Position numbers and translations under genes: made by a program
Notes under the pieces: model-generated
Told to the model about the DNA's origin: nothing
The model's database searches: none
The model's input: only the letters and a program-made list of their open reading frames with translations
Shown here: in pieces, positions 44,826 to 52,838 of the stretch
Layout: each line of letters starts with the position of its first letter
Position numbering within the stretch: position 1 is the stretch's first letter
From: 20CM-2-65-7 sp963830455
GTDB lineage: Bacteria > Gemmatimonadota > Gemmatimonadetes > Gemmatimonadales > GWC2-71-9
Reading direction: 5' to 3'
Assembly: GCA_963830455.1 (NCBI GenBank)
Contig: CAWHMT010000007.1
Location: forward strand, 186,001-250,000
Length of the DNA: 64,000 nucleotides

Positions 44826-44853
44826 AGCCCGCTCCGATGCTTCGGAGCGGGCT
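44826..44853 (-). terminator. Hairpin terminator before pyrR
   Basis: A perfect 12-base-pair stem (agcccgctccga at 44826-44837 and its complement at 44842-44853) with a 4-base loop, followed on the minus strand by TTTGCGTTG. It probably ends the lipoprotein transcript read from 45461; an attenuator role for pyrR is possible but unsupported. Confidence 0.65.
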
Positions 44854-44879
44854 CGTTGTTTCCTCAACTGCGTCGGGCT

Positions 44880-45461
44880 TTAGACCGGCTGTCCCCCGCA
44901 GTTGCCGCCGCCCACGTCCAGCGCGCCCGGCTCGATACGGAACTTGATCGGTAACGTGCGTCCGTCGAGGATGCCGACGTACCCGTCGGCCACGAACCGC
45001 AGCTCGCGACCGGAAGCCACTACATCCACGTCGGCAAACCCCAGCTCGACGTCGTTCAGCTTCACACAGATCCGATAGGTCAGGGCCGGGTCGAGCGCGA
45101 AGTCCTTGGTGTGCCAGTTGACGATGAAGTGCGCGTCGCCCACGCGGACCGTTTCGGAATTACCGGGCCGGGGGGGAAAGGTGGTGGCAGGATCCATGGT
45201 GTACGTCGCCAGAATCACCCCGCACAGCAAGGTCAAGCTGTCCAATTCGCAGATCTCCACCACCGGGCTCTGCGTCGCGTCGTTCCCGGCGCCTGGGCCG
45301 GGATTCGGAACCAGGGGCGGCAGGAAGTAGAAGTGTGTGTTGCCGCCGTTCGTGCCGTCGGAGAAGTCGGCACTGAGACGGCTCAGATGGGACGTCGGTT
45401 GATCGAGACAGGCAGCGGTGAGGGCGAGGACCGCGATCAGCAGGGCGAGACGCTTGGACAT
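44880..45461 (-). CDS. Predicted lipoprotein, function unknown
   Basis: A 193-residue protein: MSKRLALLIAVLALTAACLDQP is a lipoprotein signal with lipobox LTAAC. The mature part has FSDGTNGGNTHFYFLPPLVPNP, VVEICELDSLTLLCGVILATYTMD, and a final GYVGILDGRTLPIKFRIEPGALDVG that looks like a surface-anchoring or beta-sandwich repeat. A ribosome-binding site (GGAGG) precedes the ATG. No family recognised. It is a single gene between pyrR and the direct repeat at 45549. Confidence 0.75.
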   Translation of the reverse strand: MSKRLALLIAVLALTAACLDQPTSHLSRLSADFSDGTNGGNTHFYFLPPLVPNPGPGAGNDATQSPVVEICELDSLTLLCGVILATYTMDPATTFPPRPGNSETVRVGDAHFIVNWHTKDFALDPALTYRICVKLNDVELGFADVDVVASGRELRFVADGYVGILDGRTLPIKFRIEPGALDVGGGNCGGQPV

Positions 45462-45548
45462 GCAACGCCTCCGGGTTGGTCATGACGGGCGCGGCGCGGG
45501 CTCAATCTCGGTCATGGGTCGCGGGTGTTCTGTGATGTCTGACCGGAA

Positions 45549-45617
45549 GCGGCATGCTGTTCGGGTCATGGGGCGCGCTAGAGGCGGTATGCCCTTCGGA
45601 ATAGGGGGCGCGCTAGA
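45549..45617. repeat. Two 34-base direct repeats
   Basis: Units 45549-45582 and 45584-45617 share the frame gcggNatgcNNttcgg and end in the same ggggcgcgctaga, about three quarters identical over 34 bases. The second unit runs into the 3' end of the dehydrogenase gene and supplies its stop codon. The remainder of the 45462-45612 gap holds nothing else I recognise. Confidence 0.6.
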
Positions 45618-46548
45618 AGACCGGTGTCAACGGTGGTTTGCCGCTCAGTACGCATTGCACATTCGCGATGGCGATCGCGGCCATTTGACGCCTGGTCTGC
45701 TCCGTGGCGCTGCCGAGATGCGGCAGCAACACCGTGCGCGGCGCGGCCAGCAGCCGGGGATGGATCGCGGGCTCGTCCGCGTACACATCGAGTCCGGCGG
45801 CGCCCAGCTGGCCCGACTCCAGTGCGTGCGCCAGCGCGTCCTCGCGCACTAGATCGCCTCGGGCCGTATTGATGAGAATGGCTCCCGGCTTCATGCGCCC
45901 AAGCGTTTCCGCATTGATGATGCCTTTCGTCTCCGGCGACGACGGAACGTGGAGACTCACGATGTCGCTCTCGCTGAGCAGACGGCTCAGCTCCACACGG
46001 GTAGCGCCCGTGTCGCGCTCGAAATCGGGTTTGGCGGTCCGGGCGGCGTACAGGATCCGCAACCCGAACGCCGGCGCTCGGCGGCCGACGGCCTGGCCGA
46101 TCCGGCCGGCGCCGAGCAGGCCGAGTGTGCGACCGCGCAGCTCGAGACCGAGCAGCTGTTCGGGATGCCAGCCGGTCCATTTGCCGCTGCGAACGAGATC
46201 CACGCCTTCGACGAGCCGGCGCGCGGTCGCCAGAATCAGCGCCCACGTAAGATCCGCGGTCGCATCGGTGAGAACCCCGGGCGTGTTCGTCACAAGTACG
46301 CCACGCATCTCGGCAGCCACGACGTCCACGTTGTTGTACCCGACGGCCACGTTGGCCACGATGCGGAGTTTCGGAAGGTGCTTTAGCTCGGTGCCGCCCA
46401 CCCAGCGAGTGAGCAATGGAACGATAGCAACCCAGTCACCTTTGGGGGTCGGCTCACCGGAGGCGATCCACGTAACGTCGAGGCCCGCGAGCTCCGATGG
46501 CCCGAGAAGGTTCCTGATTTCCGCGGCGACGAGGACGCGGTGCGACAA
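45613..46548 (-). CDS. D-2-hydroxyacid dehydrogenase (glyoxylate/hydroxypyruvate reductase type)
   Basis: A 311-residue NAD(P)-dependent dehydrogenase. It has the Rossmann loop TLGLLGAGRIGQAVGRRAPAFGL, the catalytic Arg in LINTARGDLVREDAL, the Glu region GLDVYADEP and the catalytic His in VLLPHLGSATEQTR. Likely substrates are glyoxylate, hydroxypyruvate or other 2-keto acids; closest by pattern to glyoxylate reductase. It follows a small exported protein gene by 2 bases. Confidence 0.9.
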   Translation of the reverse strand: MSHRVLVAAEIRNLLGPSELAGLDVTWIASGEPTPKGDWVAIVPLLTRWVGGTELKHLPKLRIVANVAVGYNNVDVVAAEMRGVLVTNTPGVLTDATADLTWALILATARRLVEGVDLVRSGKWTGWHPEQLLGLELRGRTLGLLGAGRIGQAVGRRAPAFGLRILYAARTAKPDFERDTGATRVELSRLLSESDIVSLHVPSSPETKGIINAETLGRMKPGAILINTARGDLVREDALAHALESGQLGAAGLDVYADEPAIHPRLLAAPRTVLLPHLGSATEQTRRQMAAIAIANVQCVLSGKPPLTPVF

Positions 46549-46550
46549 GT

Positions 46551-46973
46551 CTACTGCATCACCGTTTGCTGCATGGTCACGGCCTGCCAGCGTCCGTCGC
46601 GTTTCACGAACACACGTGTGTACCGGATCTTGCCGCTGAACGGGAAGCCGCGAAACGTCCCCGTGTTGTCGGCGATCCCGCGCAGCACGGCGATGTCGCC
46701 ATAGATCCGCACGCTCAAGCTGTCGTACTTGACGTCCGTCAACTTGAGAACGCCGCTGCCGATGTCCCGGAGGTTATCCGCCCCCGTACGCACCTGGCCC
46801 AACCTCGAGATCTCGATGAACTCGGTCGCCATCATGCGCGACAATGCCGCCGTGTCCGCCTTCAGCAGCGCCTCCCCGCGCCTGATCTCGAGCGCCTTCA
46901 CGGAATCCTCGGCCTGCGCAGCCAATGGCGCGGCGCACACGAACAGCAGCAACGCAACCGAACGAGCAATCAT
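46551..46973 (-). CDS. Exported NTF2-like (DUF4440) protein
   Basis: A 140-residue protein with signal peptide MIARSVALLLFVCAAPLAAQA and an NTF2-like domain (DSVKALEIRRGEALLKADTAALSRMMATEFIEISRLGQ, then GDIAVLRGIADNTGTFRGFPF and YTRVFVKRDGRWQAVTMQQTVM). DUF4440 proteins are often ketosteroid-isomerase-like, with no assigned reaction. It lies between citrate synthase and the dehydrogenase in the same direction. Confidence 0.82.
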   Translation of the reverse strand: MIARSVALLLFVCAAPLAAQAEDSVKALEIRRGEALLKADTAALSRMMATEFIEISRLGQVRTGADNLRDIGSGVLKLTDVKYDSLSVRIYGDIAVLRGIADNTGTFRGFPFSGKIRYTRVFVKRDGRWQAVTMQQTVMQ

Positions 46974-46984
46974 GGTGTGCCTCC

Positions 46985-48125
46985 TTAGAGGTTCAGGCCG
47001 CGTGGGGGGGGGCCCACGTACTCCGACTGCGGCCGAATCAAATGGTCCTCCGCATGTTGTTCGAGGACATGCGCGCACCAACCGGCCACACGGCCACACG
47101 CAAACGTCGCCACGAATGAGCGAGGCTCGAGTCCCAGCGCCTGTAGCACGAGCGCTGTATAGAACTCGACGTTCGTGCGCAGATTGCGTCCCGGCTTCAC
47201 CTCATCGAGCACTTTCAGTGCCGTCTGCTCGACTGACCGCGCCAGGTCGAACAGCTTGCGGTCCTCGAGCGCGGCGCTGCTCATCGCGTCCGCCACTTTG
47301 CTGAGGACGTCGGCTCTGGGGTCGCGCACTTTATAGACCCGGTGCCCGAAACCCATGATCCGCCGGCCCGCGGCCAGCTCGTTGCGCACCCACTGCTCCG
47401 CCCGATCGGCCGACTTGATGTCCTTCAGCATATCGAGCACCGGTCCGGGCGCCCCCCCGTGCAGCGGGCCTTTGAGGGCCCCGATCGCCCCCGTCACCGC
47501 GCTCACCATGTCGGAGCGCGTGCTGGCGATGACGCGCGCGGCGAATGTGGACGCATTCATCCCATGGTCGATGACGGTGACCCAATAGGTATCGATCGCC
47601 CGCGCGGCGATCGGGTCGGGCTCCTTGCCGTGGACCATATAGAGGAAGTTGGCGGCGTGCGTCAGGTCGACCCGCGGCGCGATCGGCTGCTTCCCCGCGC
47701 CGAGCCGGGCGTGCGCGGCGACGATGGTCGGGAAGCGCGCGGTCAGCCGCTTCGCCGCCTGGAGGTCGTCCTCGGCGGTGATGCCGTCGGGATTGTGGAG
47801 ATCGAGCGACAGCGTCGCGCACGCCATGCGGAGCGCATCGATCGGCGGCGTCTGCGCGGCGGCCTGTGAGGACGTGCATCGTTTCGTCGGGCAGCGCCCG
47901 CAGCCCGGCAATTTCGCGCCGCAAGCTCGTCAATTCATCCGGCGAGGGCAGCCGCCCGCGCCACAGGAGATGGGCGGCTGCTTCGAAGCTCACCCGACCC
48001 GCGAGCTCACTGAGCTCATAGCCGCCAATTATCAGCTTCCCGGCTTGACCATCCACATGGCTCAGGCGCGTCTGGGCAGCCACGACGCCATCTAACCCGC
48101 GCGGTGTGCCCTTCGGACTGGTCAT
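46985..48125 (-). CDS. gltA: Citrate synthase family protein (frameshifted)
   Basis: Condenses acetyl-CoA with oxaloacetate (or acts on propionyl-CoA as a 2-methylcitrate synthase). From ATG 48125 the N-terminus reads GLDGVVAAQTRLSHVDGQAGKLIIGGYELSELA; the second part carries NASTFAARVIASTRSD, the catalytic GPLHGGAPGPVLDML, GFGHRVYKVRDPRA, and NVEFYTALVLQALGL. One extra base at about 47861-47866 splits it; joining the frames gives about 380 residues, a normal length. A short-form, Gram-positive/archaeal-type enzyme. Confidence 0.88.
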
Positions 48126-48203
48126 GGGCGGCGAAGGGCGGCGCACGGCGGCAAAAGACTCGGGCGGCGCAGGGCGGCGAAGGGCGGCGCAAGGCGGCAA
48201 AAA
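48126..48203. repeat. GGCGGC decamer array
   Basis: Seven or eight imperfect 10-base units of the type gggcggcgaa/gggcggcgca, interrupted by agactc, directly upstream of the citrate synthase ATG. A similar array occurs at 48616-48677 on the other side of the four-helix-bundle gene. The 48126-48260 gap holds little else. Confidence 0.7.
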
Positions 48204-48260
48204 GAACCTGGTAGCGGAGAATTGATGCCGTGAATTGACACTAATCTCCTATTCACTTGC

Positions 48261-48611
48261 ATGGCGCCGCACAAACGTTTCATGGCTTGGCAGGAGTGCC
48301 ACAAGCTAGTTCTGGCCGTATACAGAGCGACGGAATCCTTTCCAAAGCACGAATTGTATGGCCTCACCTCACAACTGCGACGTGCCGCCTTCTCTGCTGC
48401 CGCAAATATCGTTGAAGGAGCAGCCCGAAAAGGACGTAACGAGTTTCGTCACTTCCTAGATATAGCCCTTGGGTCGCTCGCAGAGGTGGAGTATGGTCTC
48501 GAAGTCGCTGTGGCCCTTGAGTACGTCAAACCCGACGCATATACCGCATTGGAGTCTCGGCAGCGCCGGGCTCAGTTTCTTACATGGAAACTCAAGACGT
48601 CGCTGAATTAG
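48261..48611 (+). CDS. Four-helix-bundle protein (S23/IVS-like)
   Basis: A 116-residue helical protein of the 23S-rRNA-intervening-sequence-protein family (FMAWQECHKLVLAVYRATESFPKHELYGLTSQLRRAAFSAAANIVEGAARKGRNEFRHFLDIALGSLAEVEYGLEVA). The family is common in accessory regions and its function is unknown. It is on the opposite strand to its neighbours, has visibly lower GC than they do, and is bordered by GGCGGC arrays on both sides, which suggests acquired DNA. A TTGACA lies 26 bases before the ATG. Confidence 0.9.
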   Translation: MAPHKRFMAWQECHKLVLAVYRATESFPKHELYGLTSQLRRAAFSAAANIVEGAARKGRNEFRHFLDIALGSLAEVEYGLEVAVALEYVKPDAYTALESRQRRAQFLTWKLKTSLN

Positions 48612-48615
48612 CCTG

Positions 48616-48677
48616 CGCCGCCCCCCACCGCCGCCTTATCTGCCGCCGTCTTACCTGCCGCCGCCTTATCTGCCGCC
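48616..48677. repeat. CCGCC array at the 3' end of the peptidase gene
   Basis: Repeated ccgccttatctg / ccgccgtcttacctg units. The stop codon of the M20 peptidase (TAA, minus strand) lies in one unit, and further in-phase TAA codons follow in the next units. Confidence 0.7.
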
Positions 48678-50077
48678 CGACACCGCCCGTATCAGTTGAT
48701 AGATGTACTCGGCCCCGTCGTAGTAGTCCTGCACACCGATGCGTTCATCGCGTCCATGCGCCCGGACGTCGTTGATATCGACAAAGACGCCCGAGACACC
48801 GTAGACCGGGATCCCTGCGTTTCGTAGATACAGACCATCAGTCGCTCCGGTTTCCATCACCGGCATCACCGGGATATTCCACAGGCGCTTCGTCACGCGC
48901 TCGATCTGGCTCATGACCTCCGGCTTGAGCGCGGCCATGGGACTCGGGGTCGCCGGAGTCACGACGCTGATCGCCACGGCGGTATCAGCCACGACGCGAG
49001 TGAGGGCCTCCTGCACCTCCGCTTGCGGAGTCCCGGGCAACATCCGGCAGTTGATCGTGGCAGACGCGGACTGCGGCAAGGCATTCTCCGCATGTCCACC
49101 CGCCAATTCCGTCGCGACACAGGTCGTGCGGAACTGCGCATTGTACAGCGGACTGGCGTCAGACAGCCGGCGGATCGCGGCGGTGTCGCCCCCCCCGGGG
49201 CGCCTGCCGCGGCCATGTCGCTCGCCAGCTGCCCCTGTTGCAACAGCGCCATGCGCGGGAAGAACGTGCGCGTGATCTCGTTCAAGCGCGCGGGGAACTC
49301 GTACGCGCTCACGCGGCCCAACGCAGCCGCCAGGCGGTAAATCGCGTTCTCTTTGGTTGGGAGCGAACTGTGCCCGCCGGGATTGTGCACTTCCAGCTTG
49401 AACGTGACGTAGACTTTCTCGGCCGCCTGCACCGACCGGAACAGACGCTTGCCGTTCATCATCACCGGGTCGCCGGCGTCCATGTTGATCACGTACTCCG
49501 CATCGATCTGATCGCGGTGGTTCTGGAGCAGCCACTCGACGCCGTTGTAATCGCTGCCCCCCTCCTCGCCGGTCGTCAGCGCAAGGATCAGGTCCCGATT
49601 CGGGCGATAGCCTTCCTGCTTGAGGCGCGCGAGCGTCGCGACGAGGATCGCGGCGCCGTCCTTGACGTCGAGCGTGCCACGGCCGTAAAAGAACCCGTCC
49701 TTTTCGGTCAGCGTGAATGGATCGAGCGACCAGTCTTCGCGCCGAGCCTCCACGACGTCGATGTGCGCGAGCAGCAGGATCGGCTTCAGCCGACCTCCCC
49801 CCGTCCCGCGATAGCGGGCCACGAGATTGTGGTTGGGTGATCCCGCGAGACCGATCACCTGCACATCCGCTGGCGGGAAGCCCGCCTTGAGCAGCCAGTC
49901 CGCCATCGCCTTCGATGCCGCCGTCGTGCTGCCGCTCGAGCCCGTCGTGTTGATGTTGATCAGCTGCTCGAAGATGTCGCGGGCGCGCTGGTCATTCGGC
50001 GACCGGGTTTGCGGCGTCTGCGCATGTAACGGGATGGCCAAACCGCCCAGCAGGACAATTAGACCGCGAGCTGTCAT
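48666..50077 (-). CDS. Exported M20-family zinc peptidase (frameshifted)
   Basis: From ATG 50077: signal MTARGLIVLLGGLAIPLHAQ, then the zinc peptidase motifs LLLAHIDVVEARREDWSLDPF, GRGTLDVKDGAAILVATL, LTTGEEGGSDYNGVEWLL and the late GGHAENALPQSASATINCRMLPGT and METGATDGLYLRNAGIPVYGVSG. It belongs with carboxypeptidase PM20D1-like M20 proteins. A length error in the C8G4 run at 49189-49200 splits the frame; joined, it is about 470 residues, a normal length. It overlaps the following small gene (ATGA). Confidence 0.87.
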
Positions 50078-50398
50078 TTCTTTCTCCCAGGTGTTCGATT
50101 AGTCCACGCCACTTTCAACGCTTCCCGCACGGCGGCCTTCTTGGCGGTACGGAGCACGACCTGGGTGGCGCCCTTCTTGCCCCAGCCGCCCGGGCACCGG
50201 CCTGAACGTCTTCGGTTCGGTGCGGACGAAAAGCTCTTGCTGCTCGGGAGTCAACATGAGGGCCGCGAACGCGGCGCGTGGATAGGCCAAGGTGGCGAAG
50301 ATCCTGCCGCCGACCCGAAAGTCGGGGTGCCCCATGTGCGCCGCCTCGATCGCGTCAGGAAGACTCAGTGCGAGCCGGCGGAATTCGGTGGCGGTCAC
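50074..50398 (-). CDS. MmcQ/YjbR-family protein (frameshifted)
   Basis: A roughly 107-residue DNA-binding-like protein: MTATEFRRLALSLPDAIEAAHMGHPDFRVGGRIFATLAYPRAAFAALMLTPEQQELFV, continuing in another frame as GGWGKKGATQVVLRTAKKAAVREALKVAW. The frameshift is a missing base at about 50185-50200, in a C/G run. The start is taken as GTG 50398 because it overlaps the upstream stop by 4 bases and gives the family's normal N-terminus. Function of this family is not established. Confidence 0.8.
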
Positions 50399-50949
50399 GG
50401 TCGCCACTGCACGACGACGAACAGCCCAAAGTTGTGCTGCATGACGCCTCCGACCGTGGTCGCGTTGATGGTCTGTCTCGGGAGGAAGGCCATGTCGTCC
50501 TCAATCGTCCCGACTGCGGCGATGTGGCGAGAAAGCGGATAGCGGACTGCCAGCGCTGCACCCAGGAACGCAGCGTTCGCAAGGTCAGCATTGAAACTCG
50601 GCGTCTTGCCACGTACCAGCAAACCACCGCTGAGTTTGAAGAAATACTGTTGGTGATGCGTTTCATCGTCGTAAAACGCTTCCTGAAGCGAGTGGTGCCA
50701 CGCGAAGCCCAGGAACTGCCGCGCGTACTTCCCCAAGTCGTCGCTCGTGCTGCGGCTGTTGCTCTGGCGGGTGTAGTCGATGGACAGCGCGTCCCGGTGA
50801 CTCGGGATCCACCCTACTGACCCCCGAAAGGTGAGGGTCGCGTTGAAGGGATCATCTGGACTCAGACTCCCTGCCCCCAGCTCGAGCAAGACGGGATTGT
50901 CCTGCGCGGCAAGGGACAGCGCGGGCGTGAACACCGCGACCAGCAGCAA
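50395..50949 (-). CDS. Exported protein, probably outer-membrane barrel-like
   Basis: A 184-residue protein. The N-terminus MLLVAVFTPALSLAAQDNP is a signal peptide; the start codon is uncertain (TTG 50949, with no better in-frame start before it). The mature part has alternating beta patterns and ends with GGVMQHNFGLFVVVQWRP, typical of an outer-membrane beta-barrel ending in an aromatic-rich strand. I do not recognise a family. Confidence 0.68.
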   Translation of the reverse strand: MLLVAVFTPALSLAAQDNPVLLELGAGSLSPDDPFNATLTFRGSVGWIPSHRDALSIDYTRQSNSRSTSDDLGKYARQFLGFAWHHSLQEAFYDDETHHQQYFFKLSGGLLVRGKTPSFNADLANAAFLGAALAVRYPLSRHIAAVGTIEDDMAFLPRQTINATTVGGVMQHNFGLFVVVQWRP

Positions 50950-50966
50950 CGACGCTGCGAACCAAC

Positions 50967-51785
50967 TCAGCGGGTGCGGCCAGAACGAAGCTCCACTTCA
51001 GAGACGATGAAACCAAATGCCGGCCAGCCTCCCGACGCAATGGACCGCTCAAACCACTTGCGCGCCTGGACGGTATCGCCGCGCACCAGGTACCAGTTGC
51101 CGATGCCATAGCTCAACGTGGCCACCGCGATGTCGCTGGTGTCGGCGGGCGTGAACACCGAGTCGGGGGAGACCTGGCCGCGATAGAGCCGCAGGCGCTG
51201 ATCGTACGCGTTCCCCCCCGGCGTCACATCGGGTTTGCGGTCCAGCAATGCCTGTGCGTCGGCCGGACGCCCTGCGCGCGACAACGACATCCACAGCCAA
51301 TCGGTCGACCCGGCTCGCTCACCGGAATCGGGGGCGATGGGAAGCGCGCGGGAAAACGCGTCCACGGCCCCGGCAAAGTCACGTCGTGCGAACTTCACGA
51401 TGCCGAGGTGATACCAGATCCCGTAGATCGTGCTGTCGAGCTCGGCGCCGCGCGTGAGATCGGCAAGCGCGCGGTCGAACTCGCGTGTCGACAGATAGCG
51501 GTGGCCGCGCCAGCGGAACAACACGGCATTCGTGGGGGCGATCGCGAGGCCGCGCGTGAACGTGCTGATCGCCTCGCGATACTGCCGCACCCCGGACTGG
51601 GCGACGCCGAGCGCGATGATGCGGTCGATGTTGCGCGGATCGGCCGCGAGCGCGCTCTCGGCACGCGCAATCGCGCCGGTATCGCGTTGCGCGCGATACT
51701 CCACGCCAGCGGGTGAGCGGTATTGGACCGATTGCAGCAGGAACAGCGGCGCGACGACACTGAGGAGAGTGGGCATAGCCGCCAT
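50967..51785 (-). CDS. Exported TPR protein
   Basis: A 272-residue protein with a short N-terminal signal (MPTLLSVVAPLFLLQSVQY) and about five TPR units (GVAQSGVRQYREAISTFTRGLAIAPTNAVLFRWRGHRYLSTREFDRALADLTRGAELD, IWYHLGIVKFARRDFAGAVDAFSRALPIAP). TPRs mediate protein contacts; the partner is unknown. It is followed after 17 bases by the barrel-like protein gene. Confidence 0.8.
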   Translation of the reverse strand: MAAMPTLLSVVAPLFLLQSVQYRSPAGVEYRAQRDTGAIARAESALAADPRNIDRIIALGVAQSGVRQYREAISTFTRGLAIAPTNAVLFRWRGHRYLSTREFDRALADLTRGAELDSTIYGIWYHLGIVKFARRDFAGAVDAFSRALPIAPDSGERAGSTDWLWMSLSRAGRPADAQALLDRKPDVTPGGNAYDQRLRLYRGQVSPDSVFTPADTSDIAVATLSYGIGNWYLVRGDTVQARKWFERSIASGGWPAFGFIVSEVELRSGRTR

Positions 51786-51815
51786 ATTGCAGCCTGCCCG
51801 GGAGCGCCGGAAGTG

Positions 51816-52517
51816 CTAGAGACGGCGCACGCGACACATCTCGGATGCCGTCAGTTCTCCTTCAGAGCTCACCGTTAGTGCATAGACGCCGGAATCTCGG
51901 AACACGTGCGGCAGCGTGTCCATCGCAAGAGTGAGCCTCTCGACGTCCCTGAACGCCTTCGTGCCATAGGGGATCAGCACAACGGAGCGGCCCGTCGGAG
52001 TGAACACGGTGAGCTGGGTGCCATGGGGCACACTCATCCGCAAGGTCAGCTCTGCACCCGGATGCAGCCGCCGCGGCGCGCACACGAGCCCGGGCCTCGG
52101 GTTCGGGAACGGCCACTGACGCGGCGCCAGCAAGTCGAAGACGAGAAAGCCGCCCGCCAGCACCGCCGGCGTGACGAAGGCGAAGGCCCAGATGCCGGCG
52201 TAGAGGCTCAGGAGCCTGTCGAACCCGGAGTCATCGGCTTCACGCTCGGCACTGGGGGGGGCGCGCCGGTTCTCCAGGAAGCGCGTGGCTTCCCAGTAGA
52301 GCACGAACAGGATCAGCGGCACCACCAGCCAGCCGATGTCGTCCCGAATGTCGGGATTGACGTACGCCAGGAGAAACGCGCCGCAGGAGAGATCGGCGAC
52401 GATCTGGCCGCCGGCGTAGGCGGCGCCGACGCGCCGGCGCAGCAGGAGCGCGATCATCGCTCCCGCGAGCAGCGTACGCGCGCCCACGTACACCAGCGTG
52501 CTATTCCAGATGCCCAT
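51816..52517 (-). CDS. Membrane protein, function unknown
   Basis: A 233-residue protein with about four membrane segments (TLVYVGARTLLAGAMIALLLRR, IVADLSCGAFLLAYV, IGWLVVPLILFVLYWEAT, FAFVTPAVLAGGFLVFDLL) and a C-terminal soluble domain of about 90 residues (LTLRMSVPHGTQLTVFTPTGRSVVLIP) that looks like a beta-sandwich. No family recognised. Confidence 0.7.
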   Translation of the reverse strand: MGIWNSTLVYVGARTLLAGAMIALLLRRRVGAAYAGGQIVADLSCGAFLLAYVNPDIRDDIGWLVVPLILFVLYWEATRFLENRRAPPSAEREADDSGFDRLLSLYAGIWAFAFVTPAVLAGGFLVFDLLAPRQWPFPNPRPGLVCAPRRLHPGAELTLRMSVPHGTQLTVFTPTGRSVVLIPYGTKAFRDVERLTLAMDTLPHVFRDSGVYALTVSSEGELTASEMCRVRRL

Positions 52518-52524
52518 GGGGGGA

Positions 52525-52611
52525 CGGACAGGGAGGGATTCGAACCCTCGATACCCTTGCGGGCATACCGGTTTTCGAGACCGGCGGTTTCAACCGCTCA
52601 CCCACCTGTCC
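52525..52611 (-). tRNA. tRNA-Ser (anticodon CGA)
   Basis: An 87-base class II tRNA. Acceptor arms GGACAGG and CCTGTCC pair; the anticodon stem CCGGT/ACCGG encloses the loop CTCGAAA, giving anticodon CGA, which reads UCG. The long variable arm (TATGCCCGCAAGGGTATC) and the T arm with GGTTCGAATCC are present. CCA is not encoded. Confidence 0.95.
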
Positions 52612-52655
52612 TAACCGTCTAGACGTCTAGACGTAAAGACGTTTAGACGTCTAGG
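52612..52655. repeat. Octamer array after the tRNA-Ser gene
   Basis: Tandem 8-base units of the type gtctagac, with one variant unit containing aaagacgtttagac. Related to the groL-end element at 14299-14343. Confidence 0.6.
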
Positions 52656-52679
52656 AAAGAGACTTGATTCAAGCTTTTG

Positions 52680-52722
52680 CTAGACCGTCTGTACGTCTCG
52701 ACGTCCAGACGTCTAGCCGTAG
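52680..52722. repeat. Second octamer array between the tRNA-Ser genes
   Basis: Units of the type gtacgtct/cgacgtcc/agacgtct, ending CTAGCCGT, the same end sequence as the groL element. The two arrays occupy most of the 111 bases between the two tRNA genes. Confidence 0.6.
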
Positions 52723-52809
52723 CGGACAGGGTGGGATTCGAACCCACGTAACGGTTGCCCGTTAACACGCTTTCCAAGCGTGCGCCTTCAGCCACTCGGC
52801 CACCCGTCC
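52723..52809 (-). tRNA. tRNA-Ser (anticodon GGA)
   Basis: An 87-base class II tRNA. GGACGGG pairs with CCTGTCC (one G-U); the anticodon stem CACGC/GCGTG encloses TTGGAAA, giving anticodon GGA, reading UCC and UCU. A long variable arm is present. Confidence 0.95.
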
Positions 52810-52838
52810 CGGCACCAAAAGTAATCGGTGCACCGCAC

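Noticed and set aside
44781..44867. Extended N-terminus of PyrR
   Set aside because: The extra residues are translated from the terminator hairpin; the ATG at 44780 gives the normal family start.
44826..44868. PyrR-binding attenuator in front of pyrR
   Set aside because: The hairpin fits a simple terminator for the upstream lipoprotein gene; I saw no convincing PyrR recognition loop or alternative antiterminator pairing.
48126..48677. An insertion sequence around the four-helix-bundle gene
   Set aside because: No transposase gene, terminal inverted repeats or target duplication could be seen; kept only as a possible small acquired unit.
52762..52838. C-terminal extension of the CoA ligase over the tRNA-Ser gene
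   Set aside because: It arises from the frameshift at 52873; the other frame gives the conserved GKVDRGKL ending and a stop at 52839.
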